64,000 nucleotides of DNA from Tenacibaculum tangerinum (GTDB lineage: Bacteria > Bacteroidota > Bacteroidia > Flavobacteriales > Flavobacteriaceae). The notes under the pieces were generated by a model that saw only the letters and a list, made by a program, of their open reading frames with translations, made no database searches and had not been told where the DNA came from. Both the position numbers and the translations under genes were made by a program. This document shows, in pieces, positions 35,618 to 44,246 of the stretch (positions within the stretch are counted from its first letter, which is position 1; every line of letters begins with the position of its first letter). The stretch spans positions 853,001 to 917,000 of the forward strand of contig NZ_CP122539.1 of NCBI RefSeq assembly GCF_029853675.1, written 5' to 3'.

Positions 35618-36259
35618 TTAATTCTTCTTTGCCAACATAGGTACAAACCTAAAATCACCTAACTCATGCTTTTCAAATTCTTTTGGCGACTTTCTAATAA
35701 AAAGAGTCATTACTTGCTCTTGATTTCCCACAGGAATTAACAACCTACCTCCTACTTTTATTTGCGACAACAATGCTTTGGGTACGTAAGGAGCTCCAGC
35801 AGTAACAATAATTTTATCAAAAGGAGCTTCTTTTGGCAATCCTTTGTAACCGTCTCCAAAAACAAAACGCTTTGGTTTATACCCTAACTTTGGTAAAAAC
35901 AGCGAAGTTTTTTTAAACAACTCATGTTGTCTTTCTATCGAATACACTTCTGCCTCCAGTTCTAATAATACCGCTGTTTGATATCCAGATCCTGTACCAA
36001 TTTCCAATATCTTCTCACCCGATTGTACTTCTAATACTTGTGATTGAAATGCCACTGTATAAGGTTGAGAAATGGTTTGTTCGGCAGCAATAGGAAATGC
36101 CTTGTCTTGATACGCATGTGCCTCAAAACTACTATCCATAAACAAATGTCTTGGAATTTTTCTAATCGCATTTAACACTTTTCCGTCAGTAATTCCTTTT
36201 GCTTCTAAAACGTTTGCTAATTGATTTCTAAGTCCTTGATGTTTAGTTGTGTCCCTCAT
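35618..36259 (-). CDS. pcm: Protein-L-isoaspartate O-methyltransferase
   Basis: Repairs isoaspartyl residues in aged proteins with S-adenosylmethionine. The 213-residue protein has RHLFMDSSFEAHAYQDKAFP IA, the SAM motif EKILEIGTGSGYQTAVLLEL (about 78-97) and FDKIIVTAGAPYVPKALL. Length is standard for the family. It stands alone on the minus strand, divergent from the Gfo/Idh gene. Confidence 0.95.
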   Translation of the reverse strand: MRDTTKHQGLRNQLANVLEAKGITDGKVLNAIRKIPRHLFMDSSFEAHAYQDKAFPIAAEQTISQPYTVAFQSQVLEVQSGEKILEIGTGSGYQTAVLLELEAEVYSIERQHELFKKTSLFLPKLGYKPKRFVFGDGYKGLPKEAPFDKIIVTAGAPYVPKALLSQIKVGGRLLIPVGNQEQVMTLFIRKSPKEFEKHELGDFRFVPMLAKKN

Positions 36260-36398
36260 TATTACCTTACTCTAGCTATAGGAATGGCTCCTTATATTGC
36301 TGTAAAACCTATTATTTCTTGTTTCAAAAACCCATTATAGGGCTACTAATTATAAAATTTCGGCAGGCTAAAAGTAGTAATAAATCTGTATAAAAGTG

Positions 36399-36406
36399 TA
36401 TCTTTG
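36399..36406 (+). promoter_or_regulatory. -7 element upstream of the Gfo/Idh gene
   Basis: TATCTTTG matches TAnnTTTG, 73 bases before ATG 36479. It overlaps the alternative upstream start at 36404, which argues that the longer ORF is not translated. Confidence 0.4.
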
Positions 36407-36478
36407 TTTACGTTGATTTTTTTGTTAAAGAAATTTCTTTTTAAACAGACCAATCAAATAACTAATAATCTTTCACTT

Positions 36479-37438
36479 ATGTTAAAAGCTGGAGTCTTAG
36501 GCGCAGGTCACTTAGGGAAAATTCACTTGCGCTTGTTACAACAATCAGAAAAATACGAATTAGTAGGGTTTTACGACTCTTTTACAGAAAATGCACAGAA
36601 AGTAGCTGACGAGTTTGGGTATAAATTATTCGATTCGGTAGAAGAATTGATTGATGCTGTTGAGGTAGTTGATATTGTTACTCCAACACTTTCTCATTTC
36701 GATTGTGCTAAACAAGCCATTGAAAAAGGAAAGCATATTTTTATTGAAAAACCTATTACCAGCACCTTATTAGAAGCAGAAGCTATTAAAACCTTGGCAA
36801 GTCAATACCATGTTCTCGGACAAGTGGGGCATGTAGAGCGTTTCAATCCTGCTTTTGTAGCTGTAAAAGATTTGATAGACACTCCTATGTTTATCGAAAC
36901 ACATCGTTTGGCTGAGTTCAATCCTAGAGGAACCGATGTGCCTGTGGTGTTAGATTTAATGATACATGATATTGATATTATTTTATCGGTTGTAAAATCT
37001 AAAGTAAAAAATATACATGCTAGTGGTGTATCGGTAATTTCAGAAACTCCTGATATTGCCAATGCCCGTATCGAATTTGAAAACGGATGTGTTGCCAATC
37101 TAACTGCGAGTAGAATTTCGATGAAAAATATGCGTAAGAGTCGTTTTTTTCAAAAAGACGCCTATATTTCAGTAAATTTCTTAGAAAAGGAATCTGAAGT
37201 CGTTAGAATGAAAGATGTACCCGAAAAACCTGACGAGTTTGCTATGATTTTGCAGAATGCTGAAGGTGTTAAAAAACAAATTTATTACGACAATCCTAAA
37301 GTGGAAGCCAACAATGCTATTTTAGATGAATTAGAGTCTTTTGCAGATGCTATTCATAATAATACAACTCCTATTGTTTCGTTGCGTCAAGGTACCGAAG
37401 CTTTACGTGTAGCACATCAGATTATAGATTGTTTTTAA
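36479..37438 (+). CDS. Gfo/Idh/MocA-family oxidoreductase
   Basis: A 319-residue NAD(P)-dependent dehydrogenase when started at ATG 36479, giving MLKAGVLGAGHLGKIHLRLL, a clean Rossmann start; the in-frame extension to 36404 overlaps a promoter element and adds a hydrophobic leader without sense. EKP in IFIEKPITSTLLEAEAIK and VDLMIHDIDI (here VLDLMIHDIDIIL) are the family motifs. The substrate is unknown; the MIHDIDI signature is often seen in UDP-sugar or inositol-like dehydrogenases. Confidence 0.88.
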   Translation: MLKAGVLGAGHLGKIHLRLLQQSEKYELVGFYDSFTENAQKVADEFGYKLFDSVEELIDAVEVVDIVTPTLSHFDCAKQAIEKGKHIFIEKPITSTLLEAEAIKTLASQYHVLGQVGHVERFNPAFVAVKDLIDTPMFIETHRLAEFNPRGTDVPVVLDLMIHDIDIILSVVKSKVKNIHASGVSVISETPDIANARIEFENGCVANLTASRISMKNMRKSRFFQKDAYISVNFLEKESEVVRMKDVPEKPDEFAMILQNAEGVKKQIYYDNPKVEANNAILDELESFADAIHNNTTPIVSLRQGTEALRVAHQIIDCF

Positions 37439-37497
37439 ATGGTACTTAACAGATTAAAGATTTCAACTTTTTTTATTTTTAAACCTTTTCATAAATA

Positions 37498-37612
37498 TTG
37501 CGTTAGGGATTGAGTGGTTTGTTTGAGCTCTTTTGAGCATTTAGCGTAGGCGAAATGCTCAAAAAGCGAGTAACGAAAGCCCGCCCCAAAGGGAACGCCC
37601 AAATAACGCATA
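37498..37612. repeat. Flavobacterial palindromic repeat with a 12-bp hairpin
   Basis: Starts GCGTTAGGGATTGAGTGG, contains the perfect hairpin TTTTGAGCATTT (37531-37542) AGCGTAGGCG AAATGCTCAAAA (37553-37564) and ends GCGAGTAACGAAAGCCCGCC CCAAAGGGAACGCCC. I remember very similar blocks between genes in other flavobacteria, so it is likely a dispersed non-coding element. Confidence 0.65.
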
Positions 37613-37672
37613 CACACTTAATGAAAACATATAAAATAAATACAACAGAATTTAATGAATGGTACACTTTTA

Positions 37673-37741
37673 AACTTTTTAACTTTTTAACTTTTTAACT
37701 TTTTAACCTTTTAACCTTTTAACCTTTTAACCTTTTAACTT
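37673..37741. repeat. 8-bp tandem repeat upstream of the 3-hydroxybutyryl-CoA dehydrogenase gene
   Basis: About eight copies of C(T/C)TTTTAA: first CTTTTTAA, then CCTTTTAA, in the 24 to 95 bases before the ATG. In non-coding DNA at promoter distance; copy-number change could alter spacing of promoter elements. Confidence 0.85.
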
Positions 37742-37764
37742 TCAAACTAAAAAACAAAATAAAC

Positions 37765-38652
37765 ATGAAAAATATCGCCGTAATTGGAGCAGGAACAATG
37801 GGAAATGGAATTGCGCATACCTTTGCTCAATTTGGATACAATGTTCAACTTATCGACATTTCGCAAGCTGCCTTAGATAGAGGTTTAGCCACCATTACTA
37901 AAAACTTAGATAGAATGGTTGCGAAAGAAAAAATTACTGAAGACGATAAAAATAATACCTTAAACAATATTACTACCTACACTTCTATCGAAGAGGGAGT
38001 TCAGTATGCTAGCTTGGTGGTTGAGGCTGCAACTGAAAATGTAGATTTAAAGTTGAAAGTTTTTAAAGATTTAGATGAAGTTTGTCCTGAAGAAACTATT
38101 TTGGCTACTAATACCTCATCAATCTCAATTACACAGATTGCTGCTGCTACCAATCGACCTGAAAAAGTAATTGGTATGCACTTTATGAACCCTGTACCCA
38201 TTATGAAATTGGTAGAAATTATTAGAGGATACAATACGGCTGATGATGTAATGGACTTTACTGTTGATTTGACTAAGAAAATTAACAAAGTTCCTGTAGA
38301 AGTTAATGATTATCCGGGGTTTGTTGCCAACCGTATTTTAATGCCTATGATTAACGAAAGTATTGAAACGTTGTATAATGGTGTTGCTGGTGTTGCTGAA
38401 ATTGATACCGTTATGAAGTTAGGAATGGCACACCCTATGGGACCTTTACAATTAGCTGATTTTATTGGATTAGATGTTTGTTTATCTATCTTAAACGTAA
38501 TGTACTACGGATTTAAAAATCCGAAATACGCTCCATGTCCGTTATTAGTAAATATGGTTACTGCGGGTAAATTAGGCGTAAAATCTGGCGAAGGTTTTTA
38601 CGATTATTCAGAAAGCAGAAAAGCGGAGAAAGTAGCGAAGATGTTTTCGTAA
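37765..38652 (+). CDS. 3-hydroxybutyryl-CoA dehydrogenase
   Basis: A 295-residue NAD(P)-dependent 3-hydroxyacyl-CoA dehydrogenase: NAD motif VIGAGTMGNGIAHTFAQFGY (residues 5-24), TNTSSISITQIAAAT, the catalytic histidine in MHFMNPVPIMKLVEII (about 136) and DYPGFVANRILMPMINE. Length and motifs fit the stand-alone enzyme (PaaH/Hbd type), not the FadB fusion. No other beta-oxidation gene abuts it; fadH lies 14 kb away. Confidence 0.92.
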   Translation: MKNIAVIGAGTMGNGIAHTFAQFGYNVQLIDISQAALDRGLATITKNLDRMVAKEKITEDDKNNTLNNITTYTSIEEGVQYASLVVEAATENVDLKLKVFKDLDEVCPEETILATNTSSISITQIAAATNRPEKVIGMHFMNPVPIMKLVEIIRGYNTADDVMDFTVDLTKKINKVPVEVNDYPGFVANRILMPMINESIETLYNGVAGVAEIDTVMKLGMAHPMGPLQLADFIGLDVCLSILNVMYYGFKNPKYAPCPLLVNMVTAGKLGVKSGEGFYDYSESRKAEKVAKMFS

Positions 38653-39185
38653 ACGTTGGTTTTTACCATACAAAAAGGGAAGTTTTACTGATATTATTAT
38701 ATTGAGACTTTTTGCTTAAAATGAACTATCAAAATCCAAGAATAAGAGGCATGATAACAATTTGAATTATGACTTGTGCATCTTTTGAGATTCCTGTTCT
38801 TTATCTTGACTTTGAACGTGTATCTTCATAAACTCAAAAAGCACATATTTTTACGCAAAACCTGACGCAAGGGTTAAGGAGTTCTGTTAATTAAATTTGC
38901 TTCAACTTATTAAAAACTAGCTCATCAAAAAACCGCCTAAAATTAACTCTTTAGACGGTTTTTTATTTCCCCTTAAATGTAAAATAACTTAATTTATTTC
39001 TACTAATTAAATTAAGTACTCAGATGTGTAGTTTTTGAACAATACAAAGTTCATAAAATAAATGGTTGTTTTCTTAATTTTTTCCTTAAGCGACTTGTTT
39101 TTCATCATTAGTGTTAGTTATCTTATCTCAAAAAAAAAGCAGCCCTTAGGACTGCCTTGAATTTTTATACCGTTAGTTGATCATT
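38653..39185. other. Intergenic region with one terminator
   Basis: No gene over about 530 bases. A stem-loop at about 38928-38964 (AAACCGCCTAAA with TTTAGACGG, then TTTTTT) is an intrinsic terminator on the plus strand. A short motif AAACTCAAAAAGCACATATT (about 38831) resembles AAACTCAAACAGCACTTATT at about 47902, both between genes. A second hairpin AAAAGCAGCCCTTAGGACTGCCTTGAA at about 39130 may be the minus-strand terminator of the export operon. Confidence 0.55.
38928..38964 (+). terminator. Intrinsic terminator downstream of the hydroxybutyryl-CoA dehydrogenase
   Basis: AAAACCGCCTAAA and TTTAGACGGTTTT with one mismatch, followed by T6. Confidence 0.65.
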
Positions 39186-40289
39186 TTAGTTTTCTTTTTT
39201 CTCTTCATCTTTTGATACTTTATTCCAAATTTTCACTTCATCATCTTCGGTTATTCCTTCCAATATTTCAACATTAACTCCATCTGAAATTCCTAATTTA
39301 ACCTCTCTTTTTTCAAACTCTTGATCTCCCGTTTTTACTTCTACATAAGGTTCTTCTGTTTTTCTATCAAATTGTAATAAAGCCTCCTTTATAGATAGAA
39401 CACTGTCTTTCTTATTTAAAACTATTTCTGCATTGGCACTATAGCCTGCTCTAATAAAATGCTCTTCATCTAATGAAACATCTGCTTTGATTTTAAATTG
39501 TACTGCTCCTCCTTCATCTTTTCCTTTTGGTGCAATAAAATTTAGTACTGCTGGAAATTTTTTGTCTTCAATTGCGCCTAACGCTACTTCTATATTCGTT
39601 CCTTTTTTTAGTTTACCTACTTCTGACTCATCAACTTGCCCTTCAAAAATCATTTTTGTCATATCAGCAATAGTGGCAATAGTTGTTCCTGCGTTGAAAT
39701 TATTTGACTGGATTACTTGGTATCCTTTTTTTACAGGAATTTCTACTACCATACCAGAGGTTGTTGCTCGAATGTTGGTGTTTGCTCCTGCCGACCCTAC
39801 AGATCCTCTCTTGATGATTTGATAATCATTCTGTGCATTTTTTAAATCGTTTTTTGCTTGATTGTACGACAATTGAGAGGCTTCAAATTCTTGACTAGAT
39901 ATTACTCCTTTATCAAACAACTTCTTATTTCTTTCGTATTGAGTCTGAGCATTGTTTAATTGAATTTGTACTGAATTTATTCTTCCTCTGGCACTTTGTA
40001 ACGACTGTTCGTTTGGCACCACTCTCACTGTTGCTAACAAGTCTCCTGCTTTTACAATAGCTCCTTCTTCTACAATAATTCTATCTATAATACCTGTTAT
40101 TTGAGGTTTAATCTCTACTTCTTCTAACGGCACCACTTTTCCTGTAGCTACACTCTTTTTTACAATAGTAGCTTTAAAAGGTTTTTCTGTTTCATATTCA
40201 ATTGGTGATGCGCTGTTTTTTTTACCAAACCATATTAACACCGCTATCAATGCTAACGCTATTCCACCAAAAACGATTATTCTTTTCAT
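39186..40289 (-). CDS. MacA-like periplasmic adaptor (HlyD/RND adaptor family)
   Basis: A 367-residue membrane-fusion protein. It has one N-terminal helix (IIVFGGIALALIAVLIWFG), a lipoyl half (VEEGAIVKAGDLLATV), a coiled-coil hairpin at about 100-175 (SARGRINSVQIQLNNAQTQY, EFEASQLSYNQAKNDLKNAQ), the second lipoyl half (IRATTSGMVVEIPVKKGYQV) and the beta-barrel domain. It is the last gene of the operon and would link the ABC permeases to an outer-membrane channel not present in this window. Cargo unknown. Confidence 0.9.
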   Translation of the reverse strand: MKRIIVFGGIALALIAVLIWFGKKNSASPIEYETEKPFKATIVKKSVATGKVVPLEEVEIKPQITGIIDRIIVEEGAIVKAGDLLATVRVVPNEQSLQSARGRINSVQIQLNNAQTQYERNKKLFDKGVISSQEFEASQLSYNQAKNDLKNAQNDYQIIKRGSVGSAGANTNIRATTSGMVVEIPVKKGYQVIQSNNFNAGTTIATIADMTKMIFEGQVDESEVGKLKKGTNIEVALGAIEDKKFPAVLNFIAPKGKDEGGAVQFKIKADVSLDEEHFIRAGYSANAEIVLNKKDSVLSIKEALLQFDRKTEEPYVEVKTGDQEFEKREVKLGISDGVNVEILEGITEDDEVKIWNKVSKDEEKKEN

Positions 40290-40322
40290 TTGTCTGTATT
40301 TATTTTCTTGTTAATTGACTAT

Positions 40323-41540
40323 TTATTCTTCTCTGAGTGCTTCTATAGGTTGAATTATTGTTGCCATGTAGGCAGGAATAAATCCTATGAGAGTTCCTAA
40401 AACGATTAATACTGTATACGCTATTAGCACTATAGGAATATCTACAGTTGGGTTTGTTAATAAATCTAATGCATCTATTACCATTAGAATCAATCCTCCT
40501 GCAATAATTCCTAGAGATCCTGCTAACAGGGTAAGGAAAACTGATTCTAAAATAATTTGTTGTCTTATTTTTCCTGGTGTAGCTCCTAATGCTCTTCTAA
40601 TTCCGATTTCTTTCGTACGTTCTTTTACGGTAATTAATAAGATATTACCGATGGCAAAAACTCCTGCAATTAAAGTGGCAATTCCTACAAACCAGGTTAA
40701 AAACTGCATTCCTGTTAAAAAACCTGTTACTTTGGCTATCTCTTTTCCTAAATTAAACCCTCTAAAAGCTCTATTATCATCTGGGTGTATTTTATGCAAT
40801 CTTTGTAACAATACCTTTACATCTGCTTCTACTTGTTCTATATCATACTCAGGTTTTCCTGTTACAACCATCCAACGAAATTTATCTCCTTGATTATAAA
40901 CGAGTCGAAATGTACTAAATGGTATATGAATATTGTTGGTACCTTCAAACCTACTGGGTTTGTATACTCCTATTACCATATAACCAATATTATTGATTTT
41001 AATGTAAGCCCCTAAAGCTTCTTCATCTTTATCAAATAATTGCTTGTAAACTTCATCACTTATTACACAAACTTTTTTATTTTCATTAATATCTTGTTGG
41101 TTGATAAACCTACCTTCTATTAACTTTTTCTTTTGCACTTTATCTAACAAAGGGTAGTCTCCGAAAACTGTCAAGCTAGCTGTTTTAAGTCCGTATACCA
41201 CTTGACTTACAGTTACATTTCTTGGAACAACAAATTCTACGCCCTCTATTTCACTTCTTATTTTTTCTACATCACCTGTCGTTAGGTCAATTTGTCTTCC
41301 TTCCTGAAATCCTTTAAATGGTTTTGTAGTTTTGCTACCAGACATAAAAACACTATTGGTAGCAAAATCACCGAATAAGTTATTAAATCCGTTCTCAATT
41401 CCTTTAGCCGCGCCTAAAAGTCCTACTAACAATAGTATTCCCCAAAAGGCTCCAAATATGGTAATGGCTGTTCTTGTTTTGTTTTTACGAATGCTTCCGT
41501 AAATTTCTTGCCAAGTATCTTTATCGAATAGAAATTTCAT
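40323..41540 (-). CDS. MacB-like ABC transporter permease 2 (FtsX fold)
   Basis: A 405-residue permease with one N-terminal helix (RTAITIFGAFWGILLLVGLLG), a large periplasmic MacB_PCD domain (about 45-250) and three C-terminal helices (MQFLTWFVGIATLIAGVFAI, SVFLTLLAGSLGIIAGGLIL, IPIVLIAYTVLIVLGTLIGF). The loop KERTKEIGIRRALGATP is the FtsX signature. It follows a related permease with a two-base gap, so the transporter is probably a heterodimer. Confidence 0.92.
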   Translation of the reverse strand: MKFLFDKDTWQEIYGSIRKNKTRTAITIFGAFWGILLLVGLLGAAKGIENGFNNLFGDFATNSVFMSGSKTTKPFKGFQEGRQIDLTTGDVEKIRSEIEGVEFVVPRNVTVSQVVYGLKTASLTVFGDYPLLDKVQKKKLIEGRFINQQDINENKKVCVISDEVYKQLFDKDEEALGAYIKINNIGYMVIGVYKPSRFEGTNNIHIPFSTFRLVYNQGDKFRWMVVTGKPEYDIEQVEADVKVLLQRLHKIHPDDNRAFRGFNLGKEIAKVTGFLTGMQFLTWFVGIATLIAGVFAIGNILLITVKERTKEIGIRRALGATPGKIRQQIILESVFLTLLAGSLGIIAGGLILMVIDALDLLTNPTVDIPIVLIAYTVLIVLGTLIGFIPAYMATIIQPIEALREE

Positions 41541-41542
41541 AG

Positions 41543-42772
41543 TTAATCTGCTCTTAAGGCTACAATAGGTTTAATCTTCGCTGCTTTCTTTGCTGGTAGA
41601 TACCCTGCTATCATTCCTGCCAAAATCAAAGTAATGGTAGCTCCCACCACTATCGGAGTAGATACTCCTGGGTTAAGAATAAAATATTTTTCCAAACTAG
41701 GTCCTGCTAATTCTAGTATTCCAACACCTAACATCAGACCAAAATATCCTGATATAGCAGTAATTAAAATAGCCTCAAGCATAATCATTGATACGATAGA
41801 TTTTGGAGTAGCTCCAATTGCTTTTCTTATTCCTAGTTCTTTGGTACGCTCTTTAACTATGTAAACCATAATATTGCTAATACCTACCACGCCGGCTATT
41901 AGGGTTCCAAGTCCTATAATTAGTATTAAAATGCTCAATCCTACCATCATCGCCGATACTTCTTTATTACCCGATGCGTAATTATTAATTCCTATTCCTC
42001 TTTGATCATTAGGTGAAACTTCGTGTTTTTTCTTTAACTCTCTGTGCATTTTGTTACTAAATGCTAACGCTTCATCAATACTCATTTCAGGATTGTAAGT
42101 CATCCCAAACTCATCTACATAATCATTGTTACCGTAAATTTGCTGCATGGTGGTAAATGGGGTGTAAATAAAACGTTCGTCGTTATCACCTCCAGGATCA
42201 GAAAATACTCCTATAACTTTATAAATAATTCCTCCAATGTTCAATTGTTTACCGTAGGCACTTATTTGACCAAATAAGTCTTTTTCAACCAAACGACCAA
42301 TAACCACTACTTTTGCTTTTTCGTTGATATCTCGAATATTTAAAAAACGTCCTTCTGTAATTTCGGCTGATTCTAATAAATCATACTTTGGATATACCCC
42401 TCTTAGAGTATAATTATCTTCTTCTGTTTTATAAACTACTTTTGCGCTTCTTTGTAGTCGAGGACTAATCATTTGAATTTTATCTGAATACTTCTCTTTT
42501 AAAAACTCAAAATCATCATTTTTAAATTGAATTCTTCGACCTATCTGGTGTCCTTTATAAGCTTTTGTTGTAGTATTAGTCCATATATATATTGAGTTAA
42601 TTGCATCTTTTGCAAACTCATTTTTAAACGTATTTTGAAGCCCATTTCCTATTCCAAATAACAAGGTGAACAGTAAAATAGCGAAAGCTACCGTGAATCC
42701 TGATAAAATCGAACGCAATTTGTTTTTACCAATACTCTGAAATATTTCTCTCCAACTGTCTAAATCAAACAT
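41543..42772 (-). CDS. MacB-like ABC transporter permease 1 (FtsX fold)
   Basis: A 409-residue paralogue of the next gene with the same layout: N-terminal helix (SGFTVAFAILLFTLLFGIGN), periplasmic domain, then GLSILILIIGLGTLIAGVVG and two more helices, and the loop KERTKELGIRKAIGATP. It starts two bases after the ATPase gene. The pair is not fused to the ATPase as in E. coli MacB. Confidence 0.92.
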   Translation of the reverse strand: MFDLDSWREIFQSIGKNKLRSILSGFTVAFAILLFTLLFGIGNGLQNTFKNEFAKDAINSIYIWTNTTTKAYKGHQIGRRIQFKNDDFEFLKEKYSDKIQMISPRLQRSAKVVYKTEEDNYTLRGVYPKYDLLESAEITEGRFLNIRDINEKAKVVVIGRLVEKDLFGQISAYGKQLNIGGIIYKVIGVFSDPGGDNDERFIYTPFTTMQQIYGNNDYVDEFGMTYNPEMSIDEALAFSNKMHRELKKKHEVSPNDQRGIGINNYASGNKEVSAMMVGLSILILIIGLGTLIAGVVGISNIMVYIVKERTKELGIRKAIGATPKSIVSMIMLEAILITAISGYFGLMLGVGILELAGPSLEKYFILNPGVSTPIVVGATITLILAGMIAGYLPAKKAAKIKPIVALRAD

Positions 42773-42774
42773 AC

Positions 42775-43479
42775 TTAAATTGCTTTTGCTTTATTCATCG
42801 CTACTGCTGTAAGCTCATCACTAATAATAATTCCGTCTTTTAGGCGAACAATTCTATTGGTTTGTGCGGCTACTTCTTCTTCGTGTGTAATGACAAAAAC
42901 CGTCATGCCTTCATCATTAATTTCTTTTAATAAATCCATAACCGAATCGGTTGTAGTAGAATCTAGTGCTCCTGTTGGTTCATCTGCTAATACTACTTTT
43001 GGTTTAGTTACCAATGCTCTGGCAATAGCAACACGTTGTTTTTGACCTCCAGACAGTTCGTTTGGTAAATGGTTTGCCCATTCTTTTAAACCTACTTTTT
43101 CAAGGTATTCTAAAGCCGTTTCTAATCGCTCTTTTCTAGAAACTCCTTTGTAGTATAAAGGTAAGGCTACATTTTCTAAAGCTGTTTTGTATGCTATGAG
43201 GTTGAATGATTGAAAAACGAATCCTAAAAATTTATTGCGCAATACTGCGGCTTTCTTTTCATTTAGGTTTTCAATGAGCTGCTCGTTCAAGTAATATTTT
43301 CCTTCATCATGTGTATCTAACAAACCTACAATATTTAATAAGGTAGATTTTCCTGATCCTGAAGACCCCATAATAGACACAAATTCTCCTTCTTTTATGT
43401 GTAAATCTAATCCTTTTAAAACATGTAATGAATCTTTACCTATAGGATAAGACTTGTGAAGATTTTCTATACGAATCAT
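42775..43479 (-). CDS. MacB/LolD-type ABC transporter ATPase
   Basis: A 234-residue ATP-binding protein: Walker A GSSGSGKSTLLN (about 38-49), Q-loop LGFVFQSFNLI, signature LSGGQKQRVAIARAL, Walker B VVLADEPTGALD and the H-loop VFVITHEEEVAAQ. First gene of the four-gene operon (ATPase, two permeases, adaptor), which would drive mechanotransmission-type export of a peptide, toxin or lipoprotein. Confidence 0.94.
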   Translation of the reverse strand: MIRIENLHKSYPIGKDSLHVLKGLDLHIKEGEFVSIMGSSGSGKSTLLNIVGLLDTHDEGKYYLNEQLIENLNEKKAAVLRNKFLGFVFQSFNLIAYKTALENVALPLYYKGVSRKERLETALEYLEKVGLKEWANHLPNELSGGQKQRVAIARALVTKPKVVLADEPTGALDSTTTDSVMDLLKEINDEGMTVFVITHEEEVAAQTNRIVRLKDGIIISDELTAVAMNKAKAI

Positions 43480-43623
43480 AGTATTAGTTGATTTTTTATA
43501 AAATAAATACTGACACCTATAATTTACGTAAATTATCGTTAAATCATTATTTACTTTCTTACAAGACGCTTACTTTTGATTTATGTTACAAATTAATTTT
43601 TTATTTTTCTTAAAAAACTATAC

Positions 43624-44037
43624 ATGAAGAACTTACCAAAGCATAAAAAAGTAATTTTATTTGATGGTATTTGTAATTTTTGTAATGATAGTGTGTTAAC
43701 AATTATAAAACACGACACTAACAATACATTTGTATTTACGTCTCTTCAATCTGATACAGGAAAAGAAATTACACACTACTTAGGGGTCGATACTGCTGAA
43801 ATTGATTCTATCATTTTATATGAACCTGGTGTTGCGTACGATATTAAATCTACAGCAGCTTTAAAAATTATGAATGATTTTGGTGGACTTTGGAAATTAA
43901 CACAAGTGTTTTTTATTTTTCCTGAAGGTTTTAGAAATATCGTGTATGACTTTATTGCTAAAAATCGTTACAAATGGTTTGGTAAAAAGGAAACTTGCAT
44001 GATTCCCTCTGAAGAAATACAGGATAAGTTTTTATAA
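43624..44037 (+). CDS. DCC-family (DUF393) thiol-disulfide oxidoreductase-like protein
   Basis: A 137-residue protein with DGICNFCNDSV (the DxxCxxC motif of DUF393) at about 14-24, TSLQSDTGKEITHYL and the C-terminal RYKWFGKKETCMIPSEE. The DCC family has a thioredoxin-like fold; its substrate is not known. It is a single gene divergent from the export operon and followed by a terminator. Confidence 0.92.
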   Translation: MKNLPKHKKVILFDGICNFCNDSVLTIIKHDTNNTFVFTSLQSDTGKEITHYLGVDTAEIDSIILYEPGVAYDIKSTAALKIMNDFGGLWKLTQVFFIFPEGFRNIVYDFIAKNRYKWFGKKETCMIPSEEIQDKFL

Positions 44038-44040
44038 AAA

Positions 44041-44067
44041 ACAAACTCACCACATTGGTGAGTTTGC
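44041..44067 (+). terminator. Hairpin after the DCC gene
   Basis: ACAAACTCACC (about 44040-44050), ACATT, GGTGAGTTTG (44056-44065). No T tract follows on the plus strand, but an A-rich sequence precedes it, so the minus strand would read into TTTTTTAT. Confidence 0.5.
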
Positions 44068-44246
44068 ACAAATAGGAAAACTTCCTTTCTGTTAGTGGTT
44101 TTTTCTATGATATAGAATATAGAAAAAATAGTCGGGGAACTCTCTATAAGATAAACTACCCCATACATGCATACTGGGTAAAATTATTTAAGAATTTCGT
44201 GGCAAGCCCAGGGAAATTATACCTTTGACTATCTATCTACCTGCGA

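Noticed and set aside
36404..36478. N-terminal extension of the Gfo/Idh protein
   Set aside because: It overlaps a -7 promoter element and adds a hydrophobic stretch before a perfect Rossmann start.
37673..37741. CRISPR or coding repeat
   Set aside because: The unit is 8 bp and lies in non-coding DNA; it is a simple tandem repeat.
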